Shown one piece after another: positions 40,666-49,303 of a stretch of 64,000 nucleotides of DNA (positions within the stretch are counted from its first letter, which is position 1; the number at the start of each line of letters is the position of its first letter). The stretch covers positions 241,474-305,473 of the forward strand of contig NZ_NCQY01000020.1 in NCBI RefSeq assembly GCF_002894645.1, written 5' to 3'. The notes under the pieces are model-generated. The model searched no databases. It saw nothing but the letters and a program-made list of their open reading frames with translations, and was not told the DNA's origin. This DNA is from Salinibacter altiplanensis. GTDB taxonomy: Bacteria > Bacteroidota > Rhodothermia > Rhodothermales > Salinibacteraceae. The translations under genes were made by a program, and so were the position numbers.

Positions 40666-41646
40666 GTGAACACGCGCACCCTTGGCGACCAGGGCCTCAC
40701 CGTTTCCGCTCTCGGCCTCGGCTGCATGGGCATGTCCGACTTCTACGGCACGCCCGATGAGAACCAGGCCATCAAGACCCTCCAGCGGGCCATCGACCGC
40801 GGCCTCACCTTCTTCGACAGCGCTGACATCTACGGCCCCTTCACCAATGAGAGGCTGTTGGGGCGTGTGCTCGGCATACATCACCACGAGGTGACGATCG
40901 CGACCAAGTTTGGCATCGTGCGGGACAAGGAGGGGGGCATGCACGGCCTCAACGGCCGCCCGAGCTACGTGAAGACGGCCTGCGAGGACTCCCTGCAGCG
41001 CCTCGGCGTCGACACCATCGACCTCTACTACCTCCACCGCGTGGACCCGGAGGTGCCCATCGAACACACGGTGGGGGCCATGGGCCGGCTTGTGGAGGAG
41101 GGAAAGGTGCGGTACTTGGGCCTGTCAGAGACTGCCACCGACACGCTCCGCCGAGCGAACGAAGAGCACCCCATTACGGCGCTCCAGACGGAGTACTCGC
41201 TCTGGAGCCGCGACCCGGAGGACGAAATTCTCCCGACGTGCCGGGAGCTGGGCATCGGGTTCGTGCCGTACAGCCCGCTCGGCCGCGGTTTTCTCACCGG
41301 CCGGTTCCAGTCGCCCGACGATCTGCCCGAGAACGACTGGCGCCGTCAGAACCCGCGCTTCCAGGGGGAGAACTTCCAGAAGAACCTGGACCTCGTGGAT
41401 GAGGTGAAGCGCCTGGCCGCCGACAAGGACGTGACTCCCGCGCAGCTTGCCCTCGCCTGGGTACTGCACCAGGGCGACGACATTGCGCCGATTCCGGGCA
41501 CCACGAACCCGGAGCATCTGGACGACAACCTTGGGGCGCTCGATGTCTCACTGTCCCGAGAGGAGCTCGATCGCATCGACGAGATTGCCCCGCAGGACGT
41601 GGCGGCCGGCAACCGCTACCCGGACATGAGCACGGTGAATCGTTGA
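40666..41646 (+). CDS. aldo/keto reductase
   Basis: Encodes 326 residues from a GTG at 40666. It is an NADPH-dependent TIM-barrel oxidoreductase of the AKR11/AKR13-type group that reduces aldehydes or ketones. The catalytic tetrad is visible: Asp and Tyr in [14 protein letters not shown], Lys in VTIATKFGI, and His in LYYLHRVDP. The cofactor-binding region near the C-terminus has [18 protein letters not shown]. The start yields [20 protein letters not shown], as in other members. Substrate unknown. The gene precedes a GT4 gene by about 65 bases but a functional link is not evident. Confidence 0.9.
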   Translation: MNTRTLGDQGLTVSALGLGCMGMSDFYGTPDENQAIKTLQRAIDRGLTFFDSADIYGPFTNERLLGRVLGIHHHEVTIATKFGIVRDKEGGMHGLNGRPSYVKTACEDSLQRLGVDTIDLYYLHRVDPEVPIEHTVGAMGRLVEEGKVRYLGLSETATDTLRRANEEHPITALQTEYSLWSRDPEDEILPTCRELGIGFVPYSPLGRGFLTGRFQSPDDLPENDWRRQNPRFQGENFQKNLDLVDEVKRLAADKDVTPAQLALAWVLHQGDDIAPIPGTTNPEHLDDNLGALDVSLSREELDRIDEIAPQDVAAGNRYPDMSTVNR

Positions 41647-41711
41647 GTCAATGAGGCACTGGTGCATTAGATTATCGGGTCATTGGAAGCTTGCAGATTG
41701 GCAGGTGAACG

Positions 41712-42896
41712 GTGGACGCAAAGATGAGACAAGGGGGCAATGAACAAATGCGAATTGCGGTCGTCGGTCCGATGCACCCGTACCGGGGCGGGATTGCCCA
41801 CTTCACGGAGATAATAGTCACGGGCCTTGCGGATCGAGGGCACGACGTGCGGCCGGTCACCTTCTCGCGGCAGTACCCCAAGCTTCTTTTTCCCGGCGAG
41901 ACGCAGTACGAGCCGGAGAGCGAGGCGCCCCCGGCCGTCCGAGACGCGCCGCGCCCGCTTGACTCGATCAATCCGGTCTCGTGGTTCCGGACGGGATTGT
42001 ACCTCCGGGACCAGGTACCCGACGCGGTGATCTTTCAGTACTGGATGCCGTTCTTCGCCCCCGCGTACGGCGTCATCGCGCGGGGACTGCGGCGACACTA
42101 CGGCATCCCCTCGTTCGCCGTCGTCCACAACGCGCTGCCCCACGAACGGCACTTCGGCGATGCGCTTCTGAGTCGCTTCTTTCTGTGCGCCTGTGCCGGG
42201 CACGTCGTGATGTCCGACGCCGTGGCCACCGATACGCGCCGCCTCGCCGGGGCCGGCGCCTCCCTTGAACAGATCGAGCATCCCGTCTACGAGCGGTTCG
42301 GCGAGCCCGTCCCGGACGACGAGGCCCGAGCGGCGCTCGATCTCCCCGACGACGCGCCGGTGATTCTCTTCTTCGGCTTCGTGCGGGAGTACAAGGGCCT
42401 GCACGTGCTCCTGGAGGCACTGCCGGACGTGCTCGGCGACCGTCCCGACCTGCACCTCGTCGTGGCGGGGGAGCCGTACGACGATCCGGAGCGCTACCGT
42501 CGCCTTGTTCGCGCGCACGATCTGGGCGCCCGTGTGCACTGGCACGACGACTACATCCCGTCCAGCGACGTGCCCACCTATTTCGGCGCCGCCGACCTCG
42601 TGGTGCAGCCGTACGTCTCCGCCACCCAGAGCGGCGTCGCCCAGATTGCCACCCACTTCGAGACGCCAATGGTGGTGACCGACGTGGGCGGCCTCGCGGA
42701 GTCGATCCCGCACGAGGAGGCCGGCTTCGTCGTCCCGCCCGAGAATCCCGACGCCCTGGCCGCGGCCATCACGCGGTTTTTCCGGGAGGACTGGGCCGAG
42801 GAGCTCACGGATGGGGTGCGCAAGCGGAAGCGCGCCCAGCAGCCCGCCCGCCTGCTCGAGGCCATCGAACGGCTCGTGGCGAAGCACGCGGGCTAA
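41712..42896 (+). CDS. glycosyltransferase family 4
   Basis: Encodes 394 residues; the Met at 41748 (MRIAVVGPMHPYRGG) is an alternative start and begins the fold. A GT-B enzyme: the N-terminal Rossmann domain includes GPMHPYRGGIAHFTE, and the C-terminal domain has ILFFGFVREYKGLHVLLEAL and the nucleotide-sugar site ATHFETPMVVTDVGGLAESI. These are the usual marks of GT4. It probably adds a sugar in surface polysaccharide or glycolipid synthesis; donor and acceptor are unknown. No other polysaccharide genes are adjacent. Convergent with the S9 peptidase gene. Confidence 0.88.
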   Translation: MDAKMRQGGNEQMRIAVVGPMHPYRGGIAHFTEIIVTGLADRGHDVRPVTFSRQYPKLLFPGETQYEPESEAPPAVRDAPRPLDSINPVSWFRTGLYLRDQVPDAVIFQYWMPFFAPAYGVIARGLRRHYGIPSFAVVHNALPHERHFGDALLSRFFLCACAGHVVMSDAVATDTRRLAGAGASLEQIEHPVYERFGEPVPDDEARAALDLPDDAPVILFFGFVREYKGLHVLLEALPDVLGDRPDLHLVVAGEPYDDPERYRRLVRAHDLGARVHWHDDYIPSSDVPTYFGAADLVVQPYVSATQSGVAQIATHFETPMVVTDVGGLAESIPHEEAGFVVPPENPDALAAAITRFFREDWAEELTDGVRKRKRAQQPARLLEAIERLVAKHAG

Positions 42897-42924
42897 GTGA
42901 AGGGCTGCTCGGCATTCCGGACGT

Positions 42925-44958
42925 TTACTGTCGGTAGCGGTCGAACCAGCCAAGCACGTGGTCGGCCTTCGTGATCAGCTGGCTGGGCCGGTACGCAATT
43001 CCGTGAGAGGCGCCCGGAATCTCCACATAGGCCGCCTCCACGCCGCGCAGCTTGAGCCCGTTGTAGAGCTGCTTCGCCTGCCAGGGGGGCGTGCGGAGGT
43101 CGTCGCCGCCAACGATGACGACCGTCGGCGTGCTCATCGAGCCGAGGAGGGAGACCGGCGACACGTCCCAGTACTCCATCGGGTTCTCCCACGGCTGGCC
43201 GGGGTACCGGTACTCGGCGTAGCTGTAGTAATTATCCGCGGCCAGCGTCTTGCTGATCCAGTTGGTGACCGGCTTCTGCACGGCCGCGGCCCGGAACCGG
43301 TCGGTCTTGCCCGTGATCCAGGCGGCGGAGGTGCCGCCCGCGCTCCCGCCGGTCACGTACAGGCTGTCGTCCGCCACGTAGTCCCGTTTGACGAGCCGAT
43401 CCACCCCGTCCATGATGTCCTGATATTCGCCGCCCGAAAAGTCGTTGTAGAGCAGATTGCCGAATTCTTCCCCGTAGCTGGTGCTGCCCCGTGCGTTGGG
43501 GTAGAATACGACGTATCCGTCCGCCGCGTAGAGCTGAATCTCCGCGGAGAAGCGATCGCCGTAGTTGGAAATTGGACCGCCGTGAATCTCCACCATCAGC
43601 GGGTAGGCCCGGTCCGGGTCGTAGTTCGGCGGCGTCACCACCCAGCCGTGGATCTCGCGCCCGTCTTTCGAAGACGAATAGCGGATCTCCTCCACCGAAC
43701 CGAGGGTGCGGTCGTCGAGGAGGTCGCCGTTCAGGTCCGTGAGCTGCCGCGTCGCATCCTGGCCCCGGCGCGTGACTGCCAGCTCGGCAGGATGGGCGGG
43801 CGAGGTCTGGTTAAAGGCGAGGCGCCCCCCGTCGGACACGGAGAAGTGGCCGCCGCCGTACGGGCGGCCAATCGACGTGCCGCCCAGGTTCTCCGCCACC
43901 ACCGAGGGGGAACCGTCGAAGGTCGTGTGCCCCAGGGTCGTCGTGCCCTCGTCCTCGTACTGAACGTAGAGTCCCTCCCCGTCCTCGTCCCAGGCGAGGT
44001 CATCGATCGAGCGATTTAGGCCGAGGTCCACGGCCCGCTGGTTGGAGCCATCGCGGTCCATCACGTAGAGCCGGGTCACCTGGTAGGTCTGGACCTCGTC
44101 GTCGTAGCCGAGGAAGGCGATCTGCTCCCCGTCCGGCGACACGCGGGGCGTGTGGTCGGGGCCGAAGCGGTCCGTCAGCGGTGTGCTCTCTCCGCCCTCT
44201 ACCGGCACCGTGTAGAGCTCCGAGTTGCGGCGCTCTCGTTTCCAGTTGTCGTGGCGGTTGGCCGAGTAGATCAGCGCCTCGCCGTCGGGCGTCCACACCG
44301 GGCGGCTGGAGTGGTGGTAGTCGCCCGATGTGACCTGCCGGGCGCGCCCCCCGTCGGCCCGCACCACGAACAGATGGTCGTACCCGTAGTCCAGGACGCC
44401 GACTCCGTTGGCCTCGTGGTTGAGGCGCGTTTCCACGCGGGGCGGCTCGGCCCAGTCGGCGCCCTCCGGGGCTTCCGGCGGCGAGGCCAGCGTCGGCTCC
44501 GGGGCGGACACGTGGGCCGAGAACGCGAGGTGTGTCCCGTCGGGCGACCAGGACAGCCCGCTCGGGGCGTTCTCCAGCTGCGTGAGGCGGGCCGTCTTGT
44601 TCTCCTCGACCCAGTGGACGTAGATCTCGGTGCCGTGGTCGTCGCCCGAACTCGTGAACGCAATTTTTGAGCCGTCCGGGGACCAGCGGGGCGACGATTC
44701 GTCGGCGGTCCGGTTGGTTAGCTTCGTGTGCCCGGTGCCGTCCGCGCTCACGAGCCAGAGGGCCGAGGTGCGGCGGTCTTCCATAACGTCCATGCCCCGC
44801 CGCTGGTACACGATCCGGTTGCCGTCCGGAGACACCTGCGGACTGGCGACCCACTCCAGGTCAAAGACGTCCATGCGGGAGAAGGACGGAGCCTGACCGT
44901 GGGCCAGGAGGGGAACGATGAGTGCGAGCAGGGCGGCGAGGGAAACTCTGCGGGCCAT
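42925..44958 (-). CDS. exported S9 family prolyl-oligopeptidase-type peptidase
   Basis: Encodes 677 residues from the ATG at 44958, which opens a signal peptide (MARRVSLAALLALIVPLLAH, then GQAPS). The N-terminal half is a beta-propeller with WD40-like repeats of the TolB type (SPRWSPDGSKIAFTSSGDD, PVWTPDGEALIYSANRHD). The C-terminal alpha/beta-hydrolase domain carries the triad: Ser in VTGGSAGGTSAAW, Asp in IVGGDDLRTP and His in GASHGI. It is close to acylaminoacyl or dipeptidyl peptidases and likely acts on oligopeptides in the periplasm. The longer frame from 45015 adds a non-signal lead. Confidence 0.92.
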   Translation of the reverse strand: MARRVSLAALLALIVPLLAHGQAPSFSRMDVFDLEWVASPQVSPDGNRIVYQRRGMDVMEDRRTSALWLVSADGTGHTKLTNRTADESSPRWSPDGSKIAFTSSGDDHGTEIYVHWVEENKTARLTQLENAPSGLSWSPDGTHLAFSAHVSAPEPTLASPPEAPEGADWAEPPRVETRLNHEANGVGVLDYGYDHLFVVRADGGRARQVTSGDYHHSSRPVWTPDGEALIYSANRHDNWKRERRNSELYTVPVEGGESTPLTDRFGPDHTPRVSPDGEQIAFLGYDDEVQTYQVTRLYVMDRDGSNQRAVDLGLNRSIDDLAWDEDGEGLYVQYEDEGTTTLGHTTFDGSPSVVAENLGGTSIGRPYGGGHFSVSDGGRLAFNQTSPAHPAELAVTRRGQDATRQLTDLNGDLLDDRTLGSVEEIRYSSSKDGREIHGWVVTPPNYDPDRAYPLMVEIHGGPISNYGDRFSAEIQLYAADGYVVFYPNARGSTSYGEEFGNLLYNDFSGGEYQDIMDGVDRLVKRDYVADDSLYVTGGSAGGTSAAWITGKTDRFRAAAVQKPVTNWISKTLAADNYYSYAEYRYPGQPWENPMEYWDVSPVSLLGSMSTPTVVIVGGDDLRTPPWQAKQLYNGLKLRGVEAAYVEIPGASHGIAYRPSQLITKADHVLGWFDRYRQ

Positions 44959-45176
44959 TGGGGAGTGGAGGAGAGACGAAAACAAGTGAGCCACGTATGT
45001 GTGAAGAAAAGACACCGAGGCCGGGAAGACAATTGAGTCTGGCCGGAGGGACTGGTTTGCTGATGTTTGAGGTGTAGAAGGGCGACGGCGGATCCGTTCG
45101 ACCGGCGATCCATGTGGAGTTTCTGCGATTTAGGCGGTTTGTGCAACGCGCCTCGTGTCATCTCTCCCTCTCCTTC

Positions 45177-45193
45177 TTTAGAATCAATCTAAA
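45177..45193. promoter_or_regulatory. TTTAG-N7-CTAAA palindrome before the iron-transport operon
   Basis: A perfect inverted repeat TTTAGA-ATCAA-TCTAAA at 45177-45193, 35 bases upstream of the binding-protein start. The TTAG...CTAA pattern resembles sites of DtxR/IdeR/MntR-type metal repressors. Given the ferric transporter downstream, an iron-responsive operator is plausible. No regulator gene is in the window. Confidence 0.5.
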
Positions 45194-45228
45194 CAAATCC
45201 AACTCACCCAGACAACTGTCTACGTTCC

Positions 45229-46305
45229 ATGAAACGACTTCTCAGCCTCAGTCTCGTCGTTGTCCTGGTCCTGTCCCTGGTCGGATGCGGAGGGGAGCAG
45301 CAGGACGAACTCGTCATTTACTCCGGCCGCAGCAAGGCCCTCGTCGATTCGCTCGTCCAGCAGTACCGCCAGCAGACGGACGTGCCGGTTCGCGTGCGGT
45401 ACGGGACCGACTCGCAGCTGCTGGCCGCGTTGCAAGAGGAGGGCGACCAGTCCCCGGCCGATGTGTTTTGGGCCAACACGACCGGTGCCCTTGGCAACGC
45501 CGTCAACAACGGTCTGCTTACCGAACTGCCGGACACGCTGGCAGATCGGGCGACTCGCTTCACGCCCTCAAACCAGCGGTGGACCCCCGTCACGACTCGC
45601 TTTCGCGTGCTGGCCTACAACAGCGACACGGTGAGCCCGGAGGACCTTCCCGACTCGGTGCTCGACCTGCCGGAGCACGACGAGTTTGAGGGACGCATCG
45701 GATGGACACCGGCGTACTCCAGCTTCCAAGACTTTACAACGGCGCTTCGTGTGACGGAAGGGGAAGAGACGGCCCGCACGTGGCTGACGAATATGCAGGA
45801 GCTAGACCCGAACAGCTACACCTCCAACACGCCGATGGTGCAGGCCCTGGAGGCCGGTGAAATCGATGTGGCCCTGACAAACCACTACTACGTGCTGCGC
45901 CTCAAGCACGGTGGGGCCGAGGGTGAGTATGAGGAAGAAGAGCACGAAGAGGAGGAGCACGAAGAAGAAGAGGAGGCAGCGGCGCGGGCGTCCGCACCGG
46001 TGGAAACATACCACTTTGCGGAGAGGGATCTTGGCAATCTTGCCCTCGTAACGGGAGCCGGGGCTCTGCAGACGAGCAATCAGCCCGACGCTGCGAACCG
46101 GTTTCTGCGATACCTGCTCTCGGAGAAGGCACAGTCCTTCGCCGCCGACCGCGTGAACGAGTATCCGGTGGTGGCGGGCACGCCGGTGCCGGGCTACATG
46201 ACGCCGGCGGAGGAGGCGCTCCAGTTGAGTCCGGAGTTCGAGCTGCAGCGGCTGCAGGAGATGGACCCGACCCTTGAGCTGCTCCGTGACGTAGGGGCCC
46301 TCTAG
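45229..46305 (+). CDS. ferric-iron ABC transporter substrate-binding lipoprotein
   Basis: Encodes 358 residues. A lipoprotein signal peptide ends in LSLVGC. The fold is that of FbpA/SfuA-type binding proteins, with LVIYSGRSKALVDSLVQQY near the start. The iron-binding tyrosine pair is visible in TNHYYVLRLKHG, matching the NxYYxxR pattern. An unusual acidic and His-containing insertion, running from about 45922 to 45987 (GEYEEEEHEEEEHEEEEE), follows right after these tyrosines. It may bind or sequester metal. It is the first gene of a three-gene importer operon, 93 bases before the permease. Confidence 0.9.
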   Translation: MKRLLSLSLVVVLVLSLVGCGGEQQDELVIYSGRSKALVDSLVQQYRQQTDVPVRVRYGTDSQLLAALQEEGDQSPADVFWANTTGALGNAVNNGLLTELPDTLADRATRFTPSNQRWTPVTTRFRVLAYNSDTVSPEDLPDSVLDLPEHDEFEGRIGWTPAYSSFQDFTTALRVTEGEETARTWLTNMQELDPNSYTSNTPMVQALEAGEIDVALTNHYYVLRLKHGGAEGEYEEEEHEEEEHEEEEEAAARASAPVETYHFAERDLGNLALVTGAGALQTSNQPDAANRFLRYLLSEKAQSFAADRVNEYPVVAGTPVPGYMTPAEEALQLSPEFELQRLQEMDPTLELLRDVGAL

Positions 46306-46397
46306 CGTTCTGGCGCGGCAGTGTGCCGGTGTGCGGGAGCGCGCGGGCGACTCCCTGTGGACGCCCCCGGCCTTTCTCTTCGCCTTCGTTCGCAGAC

Positions 46398-48002
46398 ATG
46401 ACCGTTGCCCGCGTGCTGGACACAATTCGCCGGCGCTGGTACGTAGCCATTCCCGTGGCGGTCGTCGTGGGAGGGGTTCTCATCCCGCTGGTGTACCTTC
46501 TGCTCCGTGCTCTCCAGGCGGATCCGGGAACGCTGTGGGACCTGGTCGTGCGGGGCCGCACCCTGCAGCTGCTGGGGAACACGGTGGGGCTCACTGCGGG
46601 CGTGCTGGTGGGCACGAGTGTGCTGGCACTTCCGCTGGCCTGGCTCACCACCCGCACGGCCCTCCTGGGCCGAAAGGTGCTCACGCTGCTGGGGGTGTTG
46701 CCCCTCGCGGTGCCCGGCTACGTGATGGCGTACGCCCTGATGGCCACGACGGGCGAATACGGTACGCTCGCGCAGATGCTCGGCCTCGTGGTGCCCCGGC
46801 TGAGCGGCTACACCGGAGCCTGGATTGCGCTCAGCCTATCCACGTTTCCGTACCTCTTTCTGAACCTCCGCACGGCTTTTCTGGGACTGGATCCTTCCTT
46901 AGAAGAGTCGGCCCGGGCACTCGGGCGCGGCCGGTGGCAGGTCTTTGTGCAGGTGGTGCTGCCCCAGATGCGCCCGGCGTTCCTGTCGGGCGGGCTCCTG
47001 GTGGCCCTCCACGTGCTCGGTGACTTTGGGGTCGTTTCTCTCATGCGGTACGACACGTTCAGCTACGCGCTTTACATCCAGTACGCAGCCTCCTACGATC
47101 GGGTCTACGCGGCCTGCCTCGCGCTCATGCTGCTGATCCTGACGGGCGCGGTCCTGCTGCTGGAGGCGCGGCTGCTGAAGGGGCTTCTGTTCCACCGGAC
47201 GGAGAGCGGTACGGGCCGGACTGCCGCCCAATACGGACTGGGGCGCTGGCGCTGGGCCGGGTATGCCTTTGCGCTGGGCGTGGCGGGGCTGTCCGTGGTC
47301 CTCCCGGCGGGCACGGTGGGGTACTGGATGGCCGATTCCGCGGCGAGTGGAGTGCCCTGGAGCAGTCTGGGGGCGGCCCTCTGGGATTCGGTGTCGGCCT
47401 CCGCCCCGGCCGCCGTGCTCGCGGCCCTGCTCGCGCTGCCGGTGGCGTACCTGGGGGTGCGGCACCCGTCCAACTGGACGCGCGTCGTGGAACGGGTCGC
47501 CTACCTGGGCTACGCCACGCCGCCCCTGGCCTTCGCCCTCGCGCTCATCGTGTTTTCGCTCGGGGCTGTGCCGTTTGCGTACCAGACGCTGGGCCTGCTT
47601 GTGATGGCCTACGCGGTCCACTTTATGGCCGAGGCCGTGGGCCCTGTGCGGAGCGCGCTCTACCAGGCGCCGCCCCACCTGGAGGAGGCCGCCCGCTCGC
47701 TGGGCCGCTCCCCGCTCGGCGCGTTCGTGGGCGTTACCTTTCCGCTCGTGCGGCGCGGCCTGCTCGTGAGCATGGCGTTCGTCTTCCTCTCAGCCATGAA
47801 GGAGCTGCCCCTCACCTTCCTCTTGGCGCCGATCGGGTTCGAGACGCTCGCCTTGAACACGTGGAGCTACGCCGAAGAGGCGATGTTTGGGCAGGCCGCT
47901 CCCTACGCGCTCACCATCATGTTCGTCTCGGCCCTCTTCGTGGGCGTGCTGCTGCTCCGCGAGCAGGCGACCGAGCGCTCCGCGGCCGCGGAGCGCACGT
48001 AG
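46398..48002 (+). CDS. ferric-iron ABC transporter permease (fused two-domain type)
   Basis: Encodes 534 residues with about 12 membrane helices in two homologous halves, the FbpB layout. Each half has an EAA loop contacting the ATPase: EESARALGRGRWQVFVQVVL near residue 170 and EEAARSLGRSPLGAFVGVTF near residue 430. The N-terminal helix is YVAIPVAVVVGGVLIPLVYL. The start ATG at 46398 (MTVARVLDTIRRRW) is preferred over the in-frame GTG upstream, whose lead lacks likeness. It forms the membrane channel for the binding protein upstream and the ATPase downstream. Confidence 0.93.
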   Translation: MTVARVLDTIRRRWYVAIPVAVVVGGVLIPLVYLLLRALQADPGTLWDLVVRGRTLQLLGNTVGLTAGVLVGTSVLALPLAWLTTRTALLGRKVLTLLGVLPLAVPGYVMAYALMATTGEYGTLAQMLGLVVPRLSGYTGAWIALSLSTFPYLFLNLRTAFLGLDPSLEESARALGRGRWQVFVQVVLPQMRPAFLSGGLLVALHVLGDFGVVSLMRYDTFSYALYIQYAASYDRVYAACLALMLLILTGAVLLLEARLLKGLLFHRTESGTGRTAAQYGLGRWRWAGYAFALGVAGLSVVLPAGTVGYWMADSAASGVPWSSLGAALWDSVSASAPAAVLAALLALPVAYLGVRHPSNWTRVVERVAYLGYATPPLAFALALIVFSLGAVPFAYQTLGLLVMAYAVHFMAEAVGPVRSALYQAPPHLEEAARSLGRSPLGAFVGVTFPLVRRGLLVSMAFVFLSAMKELPLTFLLAPIGFETLALNTWSYAEEAMFGQAAPYALTIMFVSALFVGVLLLREQATERSAAAERT

Positions 48003-48075
48003 ACCCGTTCAATTGTCCCGTCGGCGATGGGCGAATGGGGAACGAGGGGGGGCGACGATGGGTGCCATTTTCGTC

Positions 48076-49164
48076 ATGAGCCCCCCGATCCTCTCCGTTC
48101 AAAACCTGACCAAGCGGTTTGGGCCCGCGGCCCCGCCCGTCGTCCACGAGGTGTCGTTTGAGGTGGAGGACGGCGAGATCTTCTCGATCTTGGGCCCCAG
48201 CGGCTGTGGCAAGACGACGACGCTCCGGTGCATTGCGGGCTTTGAGGCCGCCACGGAGGGGACGATTGCGGTGCGGGACCAGGTGCTCTCGGGGCCCAGC
48301 GTGCACGCATCGCCGGACACGCGGGACGTAGGCATTGTCTTTCAGAACTACGCCCTCTTTCCCCACCTCACGGTTCGCGAGAACGTGGCGTTCGGCCTCA
48401 ACGGGGCGTCGGAGGCGGCGCGGGCCCAAGAGGCGTTGGAGATGGTGGGGCTCGACGGCTTTGAGGGCCGGCGGCCCCAGCACCTCTCGGGCGGGCAGCA
48501 GCAGCGGGTGGCCCTCGCGCGCACCCTCGCCCCGGAGCCGGACCTCCTCCTGCTCGACGAGCCCTTTTCCAACCTCGATGCCCTGTTGCGACAAGAGACG
48601 CGACAGGAGGTGCGCGAGCTGCTCAAGAACAAGGGCATGAGCGCTGTCTTCGTGACGCACAACCAGGAGGAGGCGCTCTCGTTTTCGGACCGCCTGGCCG
48701 TGATGCGGGGGGGACAGCTCGACCAGATCGGCACGCCGGAGGACGTGTACTACCACCCCCGGACGCTCTTCGTGGCTCAGTTTCTGGGCCGCACCAACCT
48801 GCTGCTCTCGCGGGCCGCCGGCACCGAGGCGGACACGCCGCTCGGCCGGGTGGGACTTAACGAGGCGGCGGAGGGCACGGTGCTCGTGTCGATGCGCCCG
48901 GAGCACCTCGGGCTGGAGGCGCCGGAGACCTCGGACGGCACTGTCGGAACCGTCGTGGGCCGGGCGTTCAAGGGCCACGACATCACGTATCGGGTGTGCT
49001 GTGAGGGAAGCGAGTACCTCGTCCACACGGACAACCGGCAGTTCTACGAGCCGGGTGACACGGTGGCCGTTCGTCCCCTCGAACCGGCTGTCGTCCTGGA
49101 GAGCCGATCGACCCCCGCCGAAGTGCCAAGTGGGGCAACTTCGGAGCCGGAGCTGGGGGCCTGA
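48076..49164 (+). CDS. ferric-iron ABC transporter ATP-binding protein
   Basis: Encodes 362 residues. Walker A is LGPSGCGKTTTLR, the Q loop is VFQNYALFPHLTV, the ABC signature is LSGGQQQRVALAR, Walker B is LLLLDEPFSNLD and the H loop is VFVTHNQEEAL. A regulatory C-terminal OB-type domain (about 240-345) follows, as in FbpC/PotA. It powers the upstream permease. The ATG at 48076 opens MSPPILSVQNLTKRFG; in-frame ATG at 48058 is also possible. The open frame starts even earlier, inside the permease gene, but that part is shadow. It is convergent with the sensor kinase gene. Confidence 0.95.
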   Translation: MSPPILSVQNLTKRFGPAAPPVVHEVSFEVEDGEIFSILGPSGCGKTTTLRCIAGFEAATEGTIAVRDQVLSGPSVHASPDTRDVGIVFQNYALFPHLTVRENVAFGLNGASEAARAQEALEMVGLDGFEGRRPQHLSGGQQQRVALARTLAPEPDLLLLDEPFSNLDALLRQETRQEVRELLKNKGMSAVFVTHNQEEALSFSDRLAVMRGGQLDQIGTPEDVYYHPRTLFVAQFLGRTNLLLSRAAGTEADTPLGRVGLNEAAEGTVLVSMRPEHLGLEAPETSDGTVGTVVGRAFKGHDITYRVCCEGSEYLVHTDNRQFYEPGDTVAVRPLEPAVVLESRSTPAEVPSGATSEPELGA

Positions 49165-49303
49165 CCTCCTTGGGCGTGCCCCTGTAGATTGCTCCCGGTC
49201 ACGCCGTGGCGCACCTGGGAAGCGTCCGCTGATGGTGCGCCCCCCGATCCCCGAGGCCGTCCCCATCCGCGTTCGACGGGGAACGTGGCCCGCGACCCCG
49301 TTG

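Noticed and set aside
40249-41067. 272-codon minus-strand frame opposite the aldo/keto reductase start
   Set aside because: Its first half is antisense shadow. Only the short HigB-like part downstream of 40503 has meaning, and it is listed as a relic.
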